A DNA stretch of 64,000 nucleotides, taken from contig CAVTHA010000013.1 of NCBI GenBank assembly GCA_963734435.1, positions 75,476 to 139,475 on the forward strand. The letters run 5' to 3'. The first letter of the stretch is position 1; the number at the start of each line of letters is the position of its first letter. This document shows positions 9,957 through 18,159 of this stretch, piece after piece. Source of the DNA: Bog-756 sp963734435 (GTDB lineage Bacteria; Actinomycetota; Acidimicrobiia; Acidimicrobiales; RAAP-2). Both the position numbers and the translations under genes were made by a program. The notes beneath the pieces were generated by a model, which ran no database searches, had not been told where the DNA came from, and was given only the letters and a program-made list of their open reading frames with translations.

Positions 9957-10448
9957 GCGCACCCATCCGGCGGCAGCGTGACGGCCGGTACGCCGTCAAG
10001 CTGGATCCCAGCGTCCGCGCCGTGCTGGTCACGATGTCCGAGCAGCTCTCCCCGCTGCTCGGGTCGGATGATCCCATGACCAAGCGCCTCTTCCCGCCGG
10101 CCTACCCGACCACGGGCTTCGAGGACGTCGAGCGCGACTACCGGGCGCTGGTGGACAGACGCGCTGATCAGCCACCACCGCGAGGCGTTCGCCGTCCTGG
10201 CCGAAACGTCCAACGCCGACAGCCTGAGCGAGTCGGAGCTCCACTCGTGGCTGTCGGCCATCGAGTCGCTCCGTCTGGTTCTCGGGACCCGCCTCGATGT
10301 GACCCAGGACATGGAGCCGCCCGATGCCGAGGACCCGACCGCACCCGAGTACGCGCTCTACGAGCTTCTCGGCCAGCTCCAGTACCTGATGATCGAGGTG
10401 CTCGCCGCCGGGCTTCCCGACGAGGGTTCCCCCGAAGGGGAGCTGTGA
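9953..10448 (+). CDS. DUF2017 family protein (one frameshift)
   Basis: The protein is about 165 residues and soluble. It starts at GTG 9953 inside the clpS stop (GTGA). The first part reads RRQRDGRYAVKLDPSVRAVL and continues to FEDVERDYRALVD. An extra A near 10157 shifts the frame, after which the rest continues as DALISHHREAFAVLAETSN and ends LQYLMIEVLAAGLPDEGS before the TGA at 10446-10448. DUF2017 proteins occur next to clpS in many actinobacteria. Their biochemical role is unknown to me, but the pairing suggests a link to regulated proteolysis. Confidence 0.8.
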
Positions 10449-10543
10449 TCATGCCTTGCCCCGGAGGCGCCCGGTCACCATGCGTTACCCGGAGGAGCGC
10501 AGTGACGCCTCTGCTAGTCTCCAAAAGCCCTGATCGGGTTGGA

Positions 10544-10616
10544 GCCCCCATCGTCTAGCGGCCGAGGACGCCGCCCTTTCAAGGCGGTAACACGGGTTCG
10601 AATCCCGTTGGGGGTG
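10544..10616 (+). tRNA. tRNA-Glu (anticodon TTC)
   Basis: Cloverleaf: acceptor GCCCCCA pairs with TGGGGGT, anticodon stem CCGCC/GGCGG closes the loop CTTTCAA (anticodon TTC), and the T arm GGGTTCGAATCCC is canonical. CCA is not encoded. A plausible -10 element (TGC then TAGTCT, 10512-10520) lies upstream. First of three clustered tRNAs. Confidence 0.95.
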
Positions 10617-10649
10617 CGGCAAGTCCCCAGCGGGATCCAGCTGGTTCGG

Positions 10650-10724
10650 GGACCTGTGGTGCAGTTTGGAGTGCACGCCGGCCTGTCAAGCCGGAGGTCG
10701 CGGGTTCAAATCCCGTCAGGTCCG
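10650..10724 (+). tRNA. tRNA-Asp (anticodon GTC)
   Basis: Acceptor GGACCTG pairs with CAGGTCC, anticodon stem CCGGC/GCCGG encloses loop CTGTCAA (anticodon GTC), and the T arm is GGGTTCAAATCCC. CCA is encoded in the DNA at 10725-10727, unlike its two neighbours. Confidence 0.95.
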
Positions 10725-10746
10725 CCACCCCGGTCAGCCGGGGCGA

Positions 10747-10819
10747 GGTCGGGTAGCTCAGTTGGTAGAGCGCGCGCCTGAAAAGCGTGAGGTCCGCGGA
10801 TCGATGCCGCGCCCGACCA
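10747..10819 (+). tRNA. tRNA-Phe (anticodon GAA)
   Basis: Acceptor GGTCGGG pairs with CCCGACC, D arm AGCTCAGTTGGTAGAGC, anticodon loop CTGAAAA (anticodon GAA) on a stem with one G-T pair. The T loop reads GATCGATGC, with A instead of T after the stem G, unusual against the GTTCGA consensus. CCA is not encoded. Confidence 0.92.
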
Positions 10820-10835
10820 CCGGAAACGTAGTGTC

Positions 10836-10850
10836 GGTAGGTCGCCTACC
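10836..10850. terminator. Short hairpin after the tRNA cluster
   Basis: A perfect 6-bp stem GGTAGG/CCTACC with a TCG loop lies 17 bp after tRNA-Phe, between it and the convergent methyltransferase gene. There is no T tract, so terminator function is only plausible. Confidence 0.3.
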
Positions 10851-10876
10851 CGACCTTCGGCTCAACATGGTGAGCC

Positions 10877-11509
10877 CTAACTCCTGGTGAGAGCCGCAAG
10901 CCAAGCGTGTGCGCCTTCGGGGTCGATGGTGATCTCGATCCTGGAAGCCTCGATCGACTCGATGCGCCAACCGTCGGCGAAACTCGATTCGATCTCAGCC
11001 CTGCTGACTCGTCGTGGTCCCCAGTCGCCGGGCTGTCGGTCGCTGAAACAGAGCATGAAGTAGCGACCCCCAGGAACGACGGCCACATGGAGGCTTCTGA
11101 CGAAGCTCGCCCGGTCTCGGTCATCGAATACGTGGAACAGGCCACAGTCCAACACGGTGTCGTACTGCTCGTTACGCGACTCGAGGTCGAGAGCGTTGCC
11201 CACCTGAAATCTCGGATCAAGATTTCGCTCCCCGGCTTTTGTCTGGGCGAGCTGGATGGCCTTGGGCGACGAGTCGATCCCGGTGGCATCGAGACCGGCA
11301 TGGGCGGCCATCAGCGCGTGTTCGCCCGTACCGCATCCGATGTCGAGGACTCGACCGACCACAACACCCGATTGGGCCAGAGCCAGGAACGCCGGCTGCG
11401 GGTGTCCGATGTCCCAAGGGGGTGTGCCCTCGTAGGAAGCGTCAAACTCAACCGTCCGGTTCGGACCGATGGAGAGATCGCCCCCGCTCTGGTGAGGAAG
11501 GTCGGCCAC
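10877..11509 (-). CDS. Class I SAM-dependent methyltransferase
   Basis: This 210-residue protein has the Rossmann SAM-binding motif VLDIGCGTGEHALMAA (motif I), the acidic residue after strand 2 (ATGIDSSPKAI), and motif IV YDTVLDCGLFHVFDD. The N-terminal PPWDIGHPQPAF segment and the overall layout resemble small thiol or metabolite methyltransferases of the thiopurine S-methyltransferase-like group. The substrate is not determinable. It faces the tRNA cluster and is followed upstream by a 170-bp gap holding an inverted pair (11592-11599 and 11643-11650) that could form a long-loop stem. Confidence 0.82.
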   Translation of the reverse strand: MADLPHQSGGDLSIGPNRTVEFDASYEGTPPWDIGHPQPAFLALAQSGVVVGRVLDIGCGTGEHALMAAHAGLDATGIDSSPKAIQLAQTKAGERNLDPRFQVGNALDLESRNEQYDTVLDCGLFHVFDDRDRASFVRSLHVAVVPGGRYFMLCFSDRQPGDWGPRRVSRAEIESSFADGWRIESIEASRIEITIDPEGAHAWLAALTRS

Positions 11510-11679
11510 GTACCTACGCTATTCCGATTGTGGACTTCAACCGATTCGACTCAGGCGCGCCCCCATGGTGGTCGGGCGATCGGCGGTCGCCGGGTAGCCA
11601 TACCGCCGGCAGGTGGCAAGGTCTTGGTGGTGGGTCGACCACGGCTACCCACGCCACTTACGCTTTGGACCCCACGTAC

Positions 11680-12879
11680 CTACGGTCCTTCGTCCGGTGG
11701 AGAAGCCGCGTCTCCCACCTTCAGCTTCAGGGGTGACGCCCCCACGCCCCCCACCGAAACGCACAGCGAAACAGACGGGCAGGAGACCAGGAATTGGGGC
11801 AAACCGGCCACCCTGGGCCCAGGGGCTCCGGGCGCTGATTGGAAGGTACCCGAGCCACTCACTCTGCAGGTTCCCTTGGCATCGCACCACGTGGCGCCCT
11901 GGATTGCCCACGACGAGGGAACGGAATTCCAGGCCGAGATACCCCCGGTCGGATCGGTCGCCACCAGAGGATCTCCGGCGACGACGTGTGCAACGCAAAA
12001 GGAAGTTGTCGGGCACGAGAGGCCGTCGATCCCGTACTGCCCACAGTGCTGGGCGAGGTTTGAGTGGGTCGTTGGCCCGCCGATCCAGGTTGAGGCGCCG
12101 CCTGCGGGATCAGCCGACGTCAGGATCAAACCGCCCAAGCAGTCTCCGCCGATACCGGATCCACCGGCGACACATTCATGTGACGTCGGACAGGAAATGG
12201 TCCCGATCCCTCCGCCTGCCTCCGACAGATCCGTGGCCAACCAAGCGCTCGGACCCCCCATGGGCGACGTCGAGACAACCACGCCGTGACCTGTCGCCGC
12301 AGCGCAGAAGGTCGGACTGGGACACGAGATGCCCTGAAATCCTTCGTCTGATTGGCTCGGACGTTGAAGGATCCAAGGACCGGAGAGCGGCGCCCTCGTG
12401 GCATAGAGAGCCGAGGGTGTCGACAGCACACACAGCGTCGCGCTCGGACATGACACGTACAACGGAGTGTTCACCCCCGGGAAAGCCATCGTGATGCGCC
12501 CGGTGACGCGTGCTCCGGGCGTGAACGGACCGGTGCTGGCGGCCACTGCTTGCTCATTGCGGCCAGGAGTTGGTCCCGGGGTGCTCCCGGTGAACAGGCA
12601 GAGCCCGGTGGTCGGGCACGAAACGACGTCTGGATCGATGTTCAGGTGGTTGGCCATGTTGGCCCACACCTCGGTTGGGGTGGAACGAGGGGCCGAACTG
12701 GTCGAGGTCTGTCGAGAACTTGCGCATGCGGCGGTCATCGTGGCTGCCATGGCCAACGAGACCAGGGCACTCAACGGCCCGAAACCTCTCAGCGCCCGAA
12801 CCCGGCGCCCCGACGACGAGTGGGTCTCGAAGATCGCTCCCCCTTCAGCTCCACAAAGGCTAGGCCGAATCCGGCTCAT
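11680..12879 (-). CDS. Lipoprotein with repeated Ser-Cys-Pro...Cys motif (predicted beta-propeller-like)
   Basis: The protein is about 399 residues if started at the ATG at 12879; in-frame codons reach 13005 but would overlap the divergent DinB gene. A hydrophobic stretch (LSALVSLAMAATMTAAC) ends in a lipobox Cys. The mature part carries at least seven spaced copies of a short unit: SCPTTGLCLF, SCPSATLCVL, SCPSPTFCAA, SCPTSHECVA, SCPTTSFCVA, WCDAKGTCRV and SCPSVSLCVS, about 40-60 residues apart. Paired Cys per unit suggests one disulfide per blade of a repeat fold on the cell surface. Similar SCPS..FC repeats occur in actinobacterial secreted proteins of unknown function. I cannot assign a ligand. 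Confidence 0.7.
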   Translation of the reverse strand: MSRIRPSLCGAEGGAIFETHSSSGRRVRALRGFGPLSALVSLAMAATMTAACASSRQTSTSSAPRSTPTEVWANMANHLNIDPDVVSCPTTGLCLFTGSTPGPTPGRNEQAVAASTGPFTPGARVTGRITMAFPGVNTPLYVSCPSATLCVLSTPSALYATRAPLSGPWILQRPSQSDEGFQGISCPSPTFCAAATGHGVVVSTSPMGGPSAWLATDLSEAGGGIGTISCPTSHECVAGGSGIGGDCLGGLILTSADPAGGASTWIGGPTTHSNLAQHCGQYGIDGLSCPTTSFCVAHVVAGDPLVATDPTGGISAWNSVPSSWAIQGATWCDAKGTCRVSGSGTFQSAPGAPGPRVAGLPQFLVSCPSVSLCVSVGGVGASPLKLKVGDAASPPDEGP

Positions 12880-12931
12880 AACGCTGACGGGAAGGTGGGA
12901 CAGGCCGAGCCCGTAGGGCAGAATCGGGAAG

Positions 12932-13429
12932 GTGAGCGTCGAGCGGTGCGGAGAGTGCGGCTTCGACTCTGATGATTGGAGCGATGCCAGTGCGATCGCA
13001 GCCATCCAGCGCCTGCCTTTGCGATGGACTACGGCTCTCGATGGATTGACTCCCAGTGATCAGCTTCGGAGACCCGTTCATCAGATGTGGTCCATCGCCG
13101 AGTACGCGGATCACGTCCGGGAAGTGCTCTTCGGGATGAGGTTCCTCCTCGATACCGCCCTCTCACAGCCCGGAACCGACCTTGGAGGGTCGCCGCCGCC
13201 CCGGTTCGCTGCTCAGCCCCGACCCATTGATGTCGGAGCAGCCCTGGATGGCATCGACCATGGGGCTCGCTCGTTGAGCCGGCAGCTATCGGAACTCTCC
13301 CCCCACGACTGGCTGCTCACCGTGAGATTCGACGGAACCTCCGTCGACCCGCACTGGATCGCCCGTCACGTCGTCCACGATGCGACACATCACCTTCTCG
13401 ACATTGAACGACTGCGCTCAGCGCTCTGA
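12932..13429 (+). CDS. DinB-superfamily protein with N-terminal CxxC
   Basis: This 165-residue predicted four-helix bundle has the metal-site pattern of DinB/mycothiol-dependent enzymes: one His in SIAEYADHVREV and two or three in HVVHDATHHLLDIERL. The N-terminus adds CGECGFD, a possible zinc or redox CxxC. DinB-like proteins in actinobacteria often use mycothiol or bacillithiol as cosubstrate in isomerase or transferase reactions, but the reaction here is unknown. It is divergent from the Cys-repeat lipoprotein with 52 bp between starts, so the two may share a control region. Confidence 0.72.
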   Translation: MSVERCGECGFDSDDWSDASAIAAIQRLPLRWTTALDGLTPSDQLRRPVHQMWSIAEYADHVREVLFGMRFLLDTALSQPGTDLGGSPPPRFAAQPRPIDVGAALDGIDHGARSLSRQLSELSPHDWLLTVRFDGTSVDPHWIARHVVHDATHHLLDIERLRSAL

Positions 13430-13479
13430 CGTGCCCCACCCCTGCCATATCGAACGGCAAACGAGGGGCGGCCCGTTGA

Positions 13480-14067
13480 TCAGTTCCAACTGGGGGTCCG
13501 TCGGCGCCCTCGTCGGTGGCGACCCCACCAAGGCGACCAGTACAGAACAGCCAGCAGTCCGAGGCCCACGATGCCGATGACGAGCAGCATCGCGGCCAGG
13601 GGGTAGACGTCAAGGCCTGCGATCTGGGTCCTGGCGAATGGCGGACCCAGCGGACCGAAGACCCCGACCCGCCCCGGGCCAGGTACGAACACCCGAGCCG
13701 GCCCGGGACCGGCGACCATGCCGCGAACGGCGACGCTAAAGGAGTGACCACGGGAACCGACCAGAAGCACCAAGCCGGCGCCGATGGTAAGGATTCCGAG
13801 GAGTGCGGTAAGGGCGATCGCCAGGGGCCGCCGAACAAACGAAGGCTCGGGCGTCGGCGGGCTGGTCACGCCTCGAGCGACCGCCCACGCCGCCGCGAAC
13901 CGTCGAGGGTCGAAGGCACTGTTCCCCAGTACGTCCTCCGCCGAACCCCCTTCGGCCTCGGCCTCTTCGAGGTCGGCCTTCATGTCGGCGGCCATCTCGT
14001 TGGCCACCGGATCGGGGACCCCGAGCCGCCGCCACTCCCGGCGGCACTCCTCGACGAACTCACTCAC
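13480..14067 (-). CDS. HAAS-like membrane protein coupled to PadR
   Basis: The 195-residue protein has a helical soluble N-terminus (EFVEECRREWRRLGVPDP..NEMAADMKADLEEAE) resembling the HAAS domain, and two transmembrane segments (ALTALLGILTIGAGLVLLVG and AAMLLVIGIVGLGLLAVLYW). Between the helices is a Gly/Pro/Val-rich loop. HAAS or DUF1700 proteins are regularly encoded directly after PadR repressors and are thought to be membrane-side partners. Its start overlaps the padR stop by four bases, supporting this. The function beyond this is unknown. Confidence 0.65.
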   Translation of the reverse strand: MSEFVEECRREWRRLGVPDPVANEMAADMKADLEEAEAEGGSAEDVLGNSAFDPRRFAAAWAVARGVTSPPTPEPSFVRRPLAIALTALLGILTIGAGLVLLVGSRGHSFSVAVRGMVAGPGPARVFVPGPGRVGVFGPLGPPFARTQIAGLDVYPLAAMLLVIGIVGLGLLAVLYWSPWWGRHRRGRRRTPSWN

Positions 14068-14418
14068 GGCGTTACCTCCGTTCTGACCAGACCAAGGGCA
14101 CCATCAACGGCGTCACGCGTTGCCTGCCATTCGCCGACACCGGCCTCCAGCACCCGCTCGCCCTCGGGCGAGAGGCTGTAGTACTTCCGGGGCGGGCCTC
14201 CGTTGCTCGTTGCCCGATGGGTCTCGACCAGGCCATCGCGCTCCAGGCGACCCAGGAGGGGATAGATCGAGCCCTGCCCCGACAATGGAGAGGCCACGCG
14301 CCCGGAGCCGTTTGGTCATCTCGTAGCCGTAGGCCGGCCCTTCCCCCATCACCGCCAGCAGGCAGAGGTCGAGGACGCCCCGGAGCAGCTGACTCCGCCG
14401 CCCTTCCGGATTTGCCAT
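14064..14418 (-). CDS. PadR-family transcriptional repressor (one frameshift)
   Basis: This winged-helix repressor is about 118 residues. The N-terminal part reads LLRGVLDLCLLAVMGEGPAY and continues to EMTKRLRARGL. After a one-base frame change near 14283-14300 the wing and C-terminal helix follow (GSIYPLLGRLERDGLVETHR, then PPRKYYSLSPEGERVLE). The ATG at 14418 sits directly after a good promoter, so the transcript may be leaderless. It is divergent from the ABC-2 exporter gene at 14530, the usual target of such PadR regulators, and co-transcribed with the HAAS-like gene. Confidence 0.82.
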
Positions 14419-14425
14419 GCACCAC

Positions 14426-14455
14426 AAGCTACCGTTTGCTATCTTGCTGTGCAAG
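14426..14455 (-). promoter_or_regulatory. padR promoter with palindromic operator candidate
   Basis: On the minus strand TTGCAC (14454-14449), a 17-bp spacer and TAGCTT (14431-14426) form a sigma-70-type promoter whose start point would fall at or next to the padR ATG. The perfect palindrome CTTGC-TGT-GCAAG (14443-14455) overlaps the -35 box and lies between the divergent padR and ABC genes, the expected place for a PadR operator. Confidence 0.6.
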
Positions 14456-14529
14456 TCACAGGTCGCCGGCCCGAGTCCGGCGTGATCGACTCTCCCGGAA
14501 TGCTGGGAAGAGGGAGGAACATCCAGCGT

Positions 14530-16668
14530 ATGAGCACAATTACCCTGCCCGCCACCTCGACTGCGGAGTCCGACGAGGGCCACTGGGCCGTCGAGACTCA
14601 CGGGCTGACCAAGCGCTTCGGCAACAACGTCGCCGTGGACGGCGTAGAGCTCCTCGTCCCCCGCGGATGCGCCTTCGGCTACCTGGGCCCCAACGGCGCG
14701 GGCAAGACCACGCTCATCCGGGTGCTGCTCGGGCTGACCCACGCCGACGCCGGCACGATGTCGCTACTCGGCCATCCGGTCCCCCGACACCGCGACAAGG
14801 CTCTGGCCGGGGTCGGGGCCATCGTCGATGAGCCCCGCTTCCACGGGCACCTGACCGGACGCCAGAACCTGCGCATCCTGGCTGCCGCCCGCGAGCCGGC
14901 GGCGCGCCACCGCATCGGACCGGCCCTCGAGCGCGTCGGTATCTGGCATCGCGCCGACGACAAGGTGTCGAAGTACTCCATGGGGATGCGCCAACGCCTG
15001 GGCGTGGCGGCCTGCCTGATCGGGAACCCCCAACTGCTCATCCTGGACGAGCCGATGAACGGGCTCGACCCGGCCGGCATGCGCGAGATGCGCGACATGA
15101 TCCTGTCCCTCGTCGCCGAGGGCCGCACCGTGGTTCTGTCCTCGCATCTGCTCGACGAGGTCGAGAGGACCTGTGACGCCGTGGCTATCGTCGACCGTGG
15201 AAAGGTCATCCGGCAGGGGCCGATCTCGGAGCTGCTGGGCGATTCCGCGTTCGAGCTGCAGGTCGACTGTTCCCCACCCGACCGGGCCGGCGGCCTCCTG
15301 GCCGGCACGAAATGGGGGACCAACGTCCTCGTCAGCCCGGACGGCCTACGTCTCAGCTTGGCCGCAGGCACCAATCGGGAGATCGTGGCCGAGGTCAACC
15401 GGCTCCTGGTCGAGGGGGGCGTATCCGTCTACCGCCTCCAGGAGATCCACGCCTCGCTCGAGTCCTGGTTCCTCGATGTGACGACCCGTTTGGGGGCACC
15501 CGCAATGACATCCACCGTGACCGACAGCCCGGCGCCCCACCCCGTTCCTTCGGCGCCCGACGAGACCGCTCACGACCATCGGGGATCCTGGGTGCCCAAC
15601 GGTGCCATGATCGCCACTCGGATCATGGAGCTCCGGAAACGCCGGGGACTCATGATGGCGTTGATCCTGGTCAACATCGGCATTCCTACGGTGTTCCTCG
15701 CCGTGCGGCTCCTGGCCCATGCGTTGGCGCCGCACTCCTACGGACCGGCCGGTGGTTACGACATCTTCTCCAGCCTGGTCGCCGGGGTGATGTTCATCTT
15801 CGGCTTCATCGTGGCCGCCACCCTCGGCTGCACCGCCGGATCAGTTGACCTCACCGAGGGCATGTTCCGGCACCTGGTGGTGACCGGCCGCTCGCGCCTC
15901 GCCCTCTACCTGGCCCGGATCCCGGCGGGCCTGGCCATCATCGTCCCCTTGGTGGCAGTCGGCTTCACCATCGTGTGCGCCGTGTGCGTGTTCGCCGCCC
16001 CGACCCAGCTCGACTACCAGGGGGTGACCGTGCCGCCCGGGCTCTCGCACTCGGCATTCGAGACCTGGGCCGGCGACCATGCGGACCAGGTGATCTGCAA
16101 CTTCAACTACGACGGCCCGGTCACCGCCCGGGTGCCCTGCGGCAACGGACCGGGGGCTGGCGCCATCCAGGTGGGCCCAGGGTCGCCCGCTCCCGGGCCG
16201 ACGTCACCGGCGACGAACCGGGCCCAGGCCGTCAAGATCGCCGACCAGAACTATGGGGACTACTCGGGACACTTCCTCTCGCCGTCGATGGCGTTGATGG
16301 TGAAGGCGGGGCTATGGATCGAGTTGTATGCGGCCATTGGGTTCTTGGTCGGGCTGGGTCTGGCGTCCCTCATGGGGCAGCGGACCGTCCCGGTGATCTT
16401 GTTGATCGTGCTCGAGATCGTGCTGACGCCCATACTCTCGCGGGCCAACGTTCCCCACCTGGTCAACCTGCAACGCGGCCTGGTGGGCTTGGCCGCCACC
16501 CATCTCGAACCGGGCGGTCTGCCGTCGGCCTTCGGCGGAGCGCACAACGGAGGAGTCGGAATGACATTGGTGACCGAGTCCACCACCGTGGCGGTGGGCG
16601 TCATCGTCGGCTGGATCGTGGTGTGGACGATCCTCGGGGCGTGGCGGATGGTCACCCGGGACGCCTGA
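14530..16668 (+). CDS. ABC-2 exporter: ATPase and permease in one reading frame (fusion possibly artefactual)
   Basis: Residues 1-325 are an ABC ATPase (Walker A GPNGAGKTT, signature SKYSMGMRQRLGVAAC, Walker B LLILDEPMNGLDP, switch SSHLLDEVE). Residues 326-712 are a six-helix ABC-2-like permease with an unusually large extracellular Pro/Gly-rich loop (about 500-570) carrying two Cys. The ATG at 14530 follows GAGGGAGGA. The junction at 15502-15507 reads GCA-ATG-ACA. Removing a single A there gives GCATGACA, which is a stop and a start in the common ATGA overlap. Given the many one-base indels in this sequence, two separate genes are at least as likely as a true fusion. Expression is probably controlled by the divergent PadR. 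Confidence 0.85.
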   Translation: MSTITLPATSTAESDEGHWAVETHGLTKRFGNNVAVDGVELLVPRGCAFGYLGPNGAGKTTLIRVLLGLTHADAGTMSLLGHPVPRHRDKALAGVGAIVDEPRFHGHLTGRQNLRILAAAREPAARHRIGPALERVGIWHRADDKVSKYSMGMRQRLGVAACLIGNPQLLILDEPMNGLDPAGMREMRDMILSLVAEGRTVVLSSHLLDEVERTCDAVAIVDRGKVIRQGPISELLGDSAFELQVDCSPPDRAGGLLAGTKWGTNVLVSPDGLRLSLAAGTNREIVAEVNRLLVEGGVSVYRLQEIHASLESWFLDVTTRLGAPAMTSTVTDSPAPHPVPSAPDETAHDHRGSWVPNGAMIATRIMELRKRRGLMMALILVNIGIPTVFLAVRLLAHALAPHSYGPAGGYDIFSSLVAGVMFIFGFIVAATLGCTAGSVDLTEGMFRHLVVTGRSRLALYLARIPAGLAIIVPLVAVGFTIVCAVCVFAAPTQLDYQGVTVPPGLSHSAFETWAGDHADQVICNFNYDGPVTARVPCGNGPGAGAIQVGPGSPAPGPTSPATNRAQAVKIADQNYGDYSGHFLSPSMALMVKAGLWIELYAAIGFLVGLGLASLMGQRTVPVILLIVLEIVLTPILSRANVPHLVNLQRGLVGLAATHLEPGGLPSAFGGAHNGGVGMTLVTESTTVAVGVIVGWIVVWTILGAWRMVTRDA

Positions 16669-16970
16669 CCCGTCCGGACCACCGATCGACAGTGGCGGGA
16701 GCGAACCGGTCGATCCACCACGGTGAGCCGTCAATCAGCCGCGGGAACGGCGAGAGATCCGAGGTTGGCCGAGTACGACGCCCGTCCCGGGGTGCATGGC
16801 GATCGTTCGAGAGCTCGGTTCCGTACCGATCGCTAGGTACGACATCGGCCGAGCATGGGCGGCGCACCACACTCGCCCCTGGTCGGCCACGGCCGGACGT
16901 TAGGTTCTCGGTGGCGGCCGAGCGGCCGGCCCGGGCCTCCCGGTCCCGAAGACGAATTGGAGGCGGGCTC
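16669..16970. other. 302-bp non-coding gap upstream of the SDR gene
   Basis: No credible gene is seen. It holds an inverted repeat GTACC-N8-GGTAC at 16823-16840, a possible regulator site for the SDR gene, whose ribosome site TTGGAGG lies just before the ATG. No clear -35/-10 pair could be settled. Confidence 0.4.
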
Positions 16971-17753
16971 ATGACGGTCACGGTGGTCACCGGGGCGGCG
17001 AGCGGGATGGGCCGGCTCTGCGTCGAGCGCCTGCGAGATTCTGCTGATCGAGTCGTCGCCGTCGACCTGGAGGCGCCACAGATAGAGGGGACGGTCGGGA
17101 TCGCCTGCGACATCTCCGACCCGGCGGCGGTGACCGACCTATCAGAGAAGGCGCGGGAGCTCGGCTCGTTCCGTGCGCTCGCCCATGCCGCAGGCGTGTC
17201 GCCGTCGATGGCCGATGCGCGGCGCGTCCTCGAGGTCGACCTCGTGGGCACGGCGCTGCTCCTCGATGCCTTCGAGCCGCTGGTCACGCCCGGTTCGGCC
17301 GCCGTGTGCTTCTCCTCCAGCTCGGCCTACCAGGTGGCCCTCCAAGGCATCGATGCCGGGCTCCAGGCCCTCGTATCGGAGCCGCGGGCGGCGGGCTTCC
17401 TCGACCGCGCCGCGGCCCGCTTCGGCGACAGCGGTATGGCCTACGCGTGGGCCAAACGTGGCGTCATCGCCGTGGCCGCCCGGGCGGCGGTGGACTGGGG
17501 CCGACACGGAGGACGGGTCAATTCGCTGTCACCAGGTCTGATCGACACGCCGATGGGTCGCCAGGAGGCGGAGCAGCAGCCGATCATGAAGATCATGTTG
17601 GAGAAGACACCACTCGAGCGCGTGGGGCGACCCGACGAGGTGGCGGCGATGGTGGCGTTCCTCCTGTCCGACCTGGCTTCCTTCGTCTCCGGCATCGACG
17701 TCCTGGTCGACGGAGGGATGCTCCAGGGCCTGATCGAAGCCTTCTCTCTGTAG
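16971..17753 (+). CDS. Short-chain dehydrogenase/reductase
   Basis: This 260-residue classical SDR has an N-terminal cofactor motif TGAASGMG (residues 7-14), Asp in VAVDLEAP suggesting NAD(H) preference, a catalytic Ser in FSSSSAY and the YxxxK motif as YAWAKRG. The C-terminus SDLASFVSGIDVLVDGG is typical. The start has a strong ribosome site, TTGGAGGCGGGCTC. SDRs of this type act on secondary alcohols or steroids, and the substrate is not inferable. In-frame codons continue far upstream through the preceding gap but without conserved sequence. Confidence 0.88.
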   Translation: MTVTVVTGAASGMGRLCVERLRDSADRVVAVDLEAPQIEGTVGIACDISDPAAVTDLSEKARELGSFRALAHAAGVSPSMADARRVLEVDLVGTALLLDAFEPLVTPGSAAVCFSSSSAYQVALQGIDAGLQALVSEPRAAGFLDRAAARFGDSGMAYAWAKRGVIAVAARAAVDWGRHGGRVNSLSPGLIDTPMGRQEAEQQPIMKIMLEKTPLERVGRPDEVAAMVAFLLSDLASFVSGIDVLVDGGMLQGLIEAFSL

Positions 17754-17784
17754 CCGTCCCAAGGCCAGAAGCCAACGAGACCAC

Positions 17785-17994
17785 GATCGTCGCCGGATCG
17801 AGCTCGAGGCCACCGAGCGAGCGGGGCAGGGCCAGGCGAAAGAGCCCGGCGCGCTTCGCCCGATCGGCCAGGTCGTCGGGCATGGTTCGCCGAGCCTCGC
17901 CTTCGCCGGCACGCTCGGCCAAGACCGGTGCCAGCTCCCGGGCAGCTTGCAGCACGGCATCTCGCTCCGCCGTCGCCGTCAGCTCGTCGGCCAT
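17785..17994 (-). pseudogene. N-terminal remnant of an acyl-CoA dehydrogenase-like flavoprotein
   Basis: From an ATG at 17994 about 70 codons read like the first helical segment of an acyl-CoA dehydrogenase or flavin-dependent hydroxylase: an Ala/Arg-rich helix AARELAPVLAERAGEGEARR, then PDDLADRAKRAGLFRLALPR and SLGGLELDPATIV. That order is characteristic of this family. Resemblance stops near 17785, just before the convergent SDR gene end, and the remaining about 300 residues of the family are absent. It is probably a deletion remnant. A short unrelated gene is possible but less likely. Confidence 0.55.
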
Positions 17995-18159
17995 GACTCC
18001 TCCCCGGCCGGCAGCCAAACGCTGCCAACGACTCCGACTGTACCGAGCGGACAATCCCTTCGCTTTCTTCGCCGTCGCCGTCGCCGCCGGCCCGGGAGCG
18101 GCAGATTCGGTAGCGCGGAGAGCAAAGCTTTGGCGGTCGGAGAGCGGGACAATGACCGG

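Noticed and set aside
11680..13005. Longer start for the Cys-repeat lipoprotein (to 13005)
   Set aside because: It would overlap the divergent DinB gene and puts about 95 residues before the lipobox; the ATG at 12879 is more sensible.
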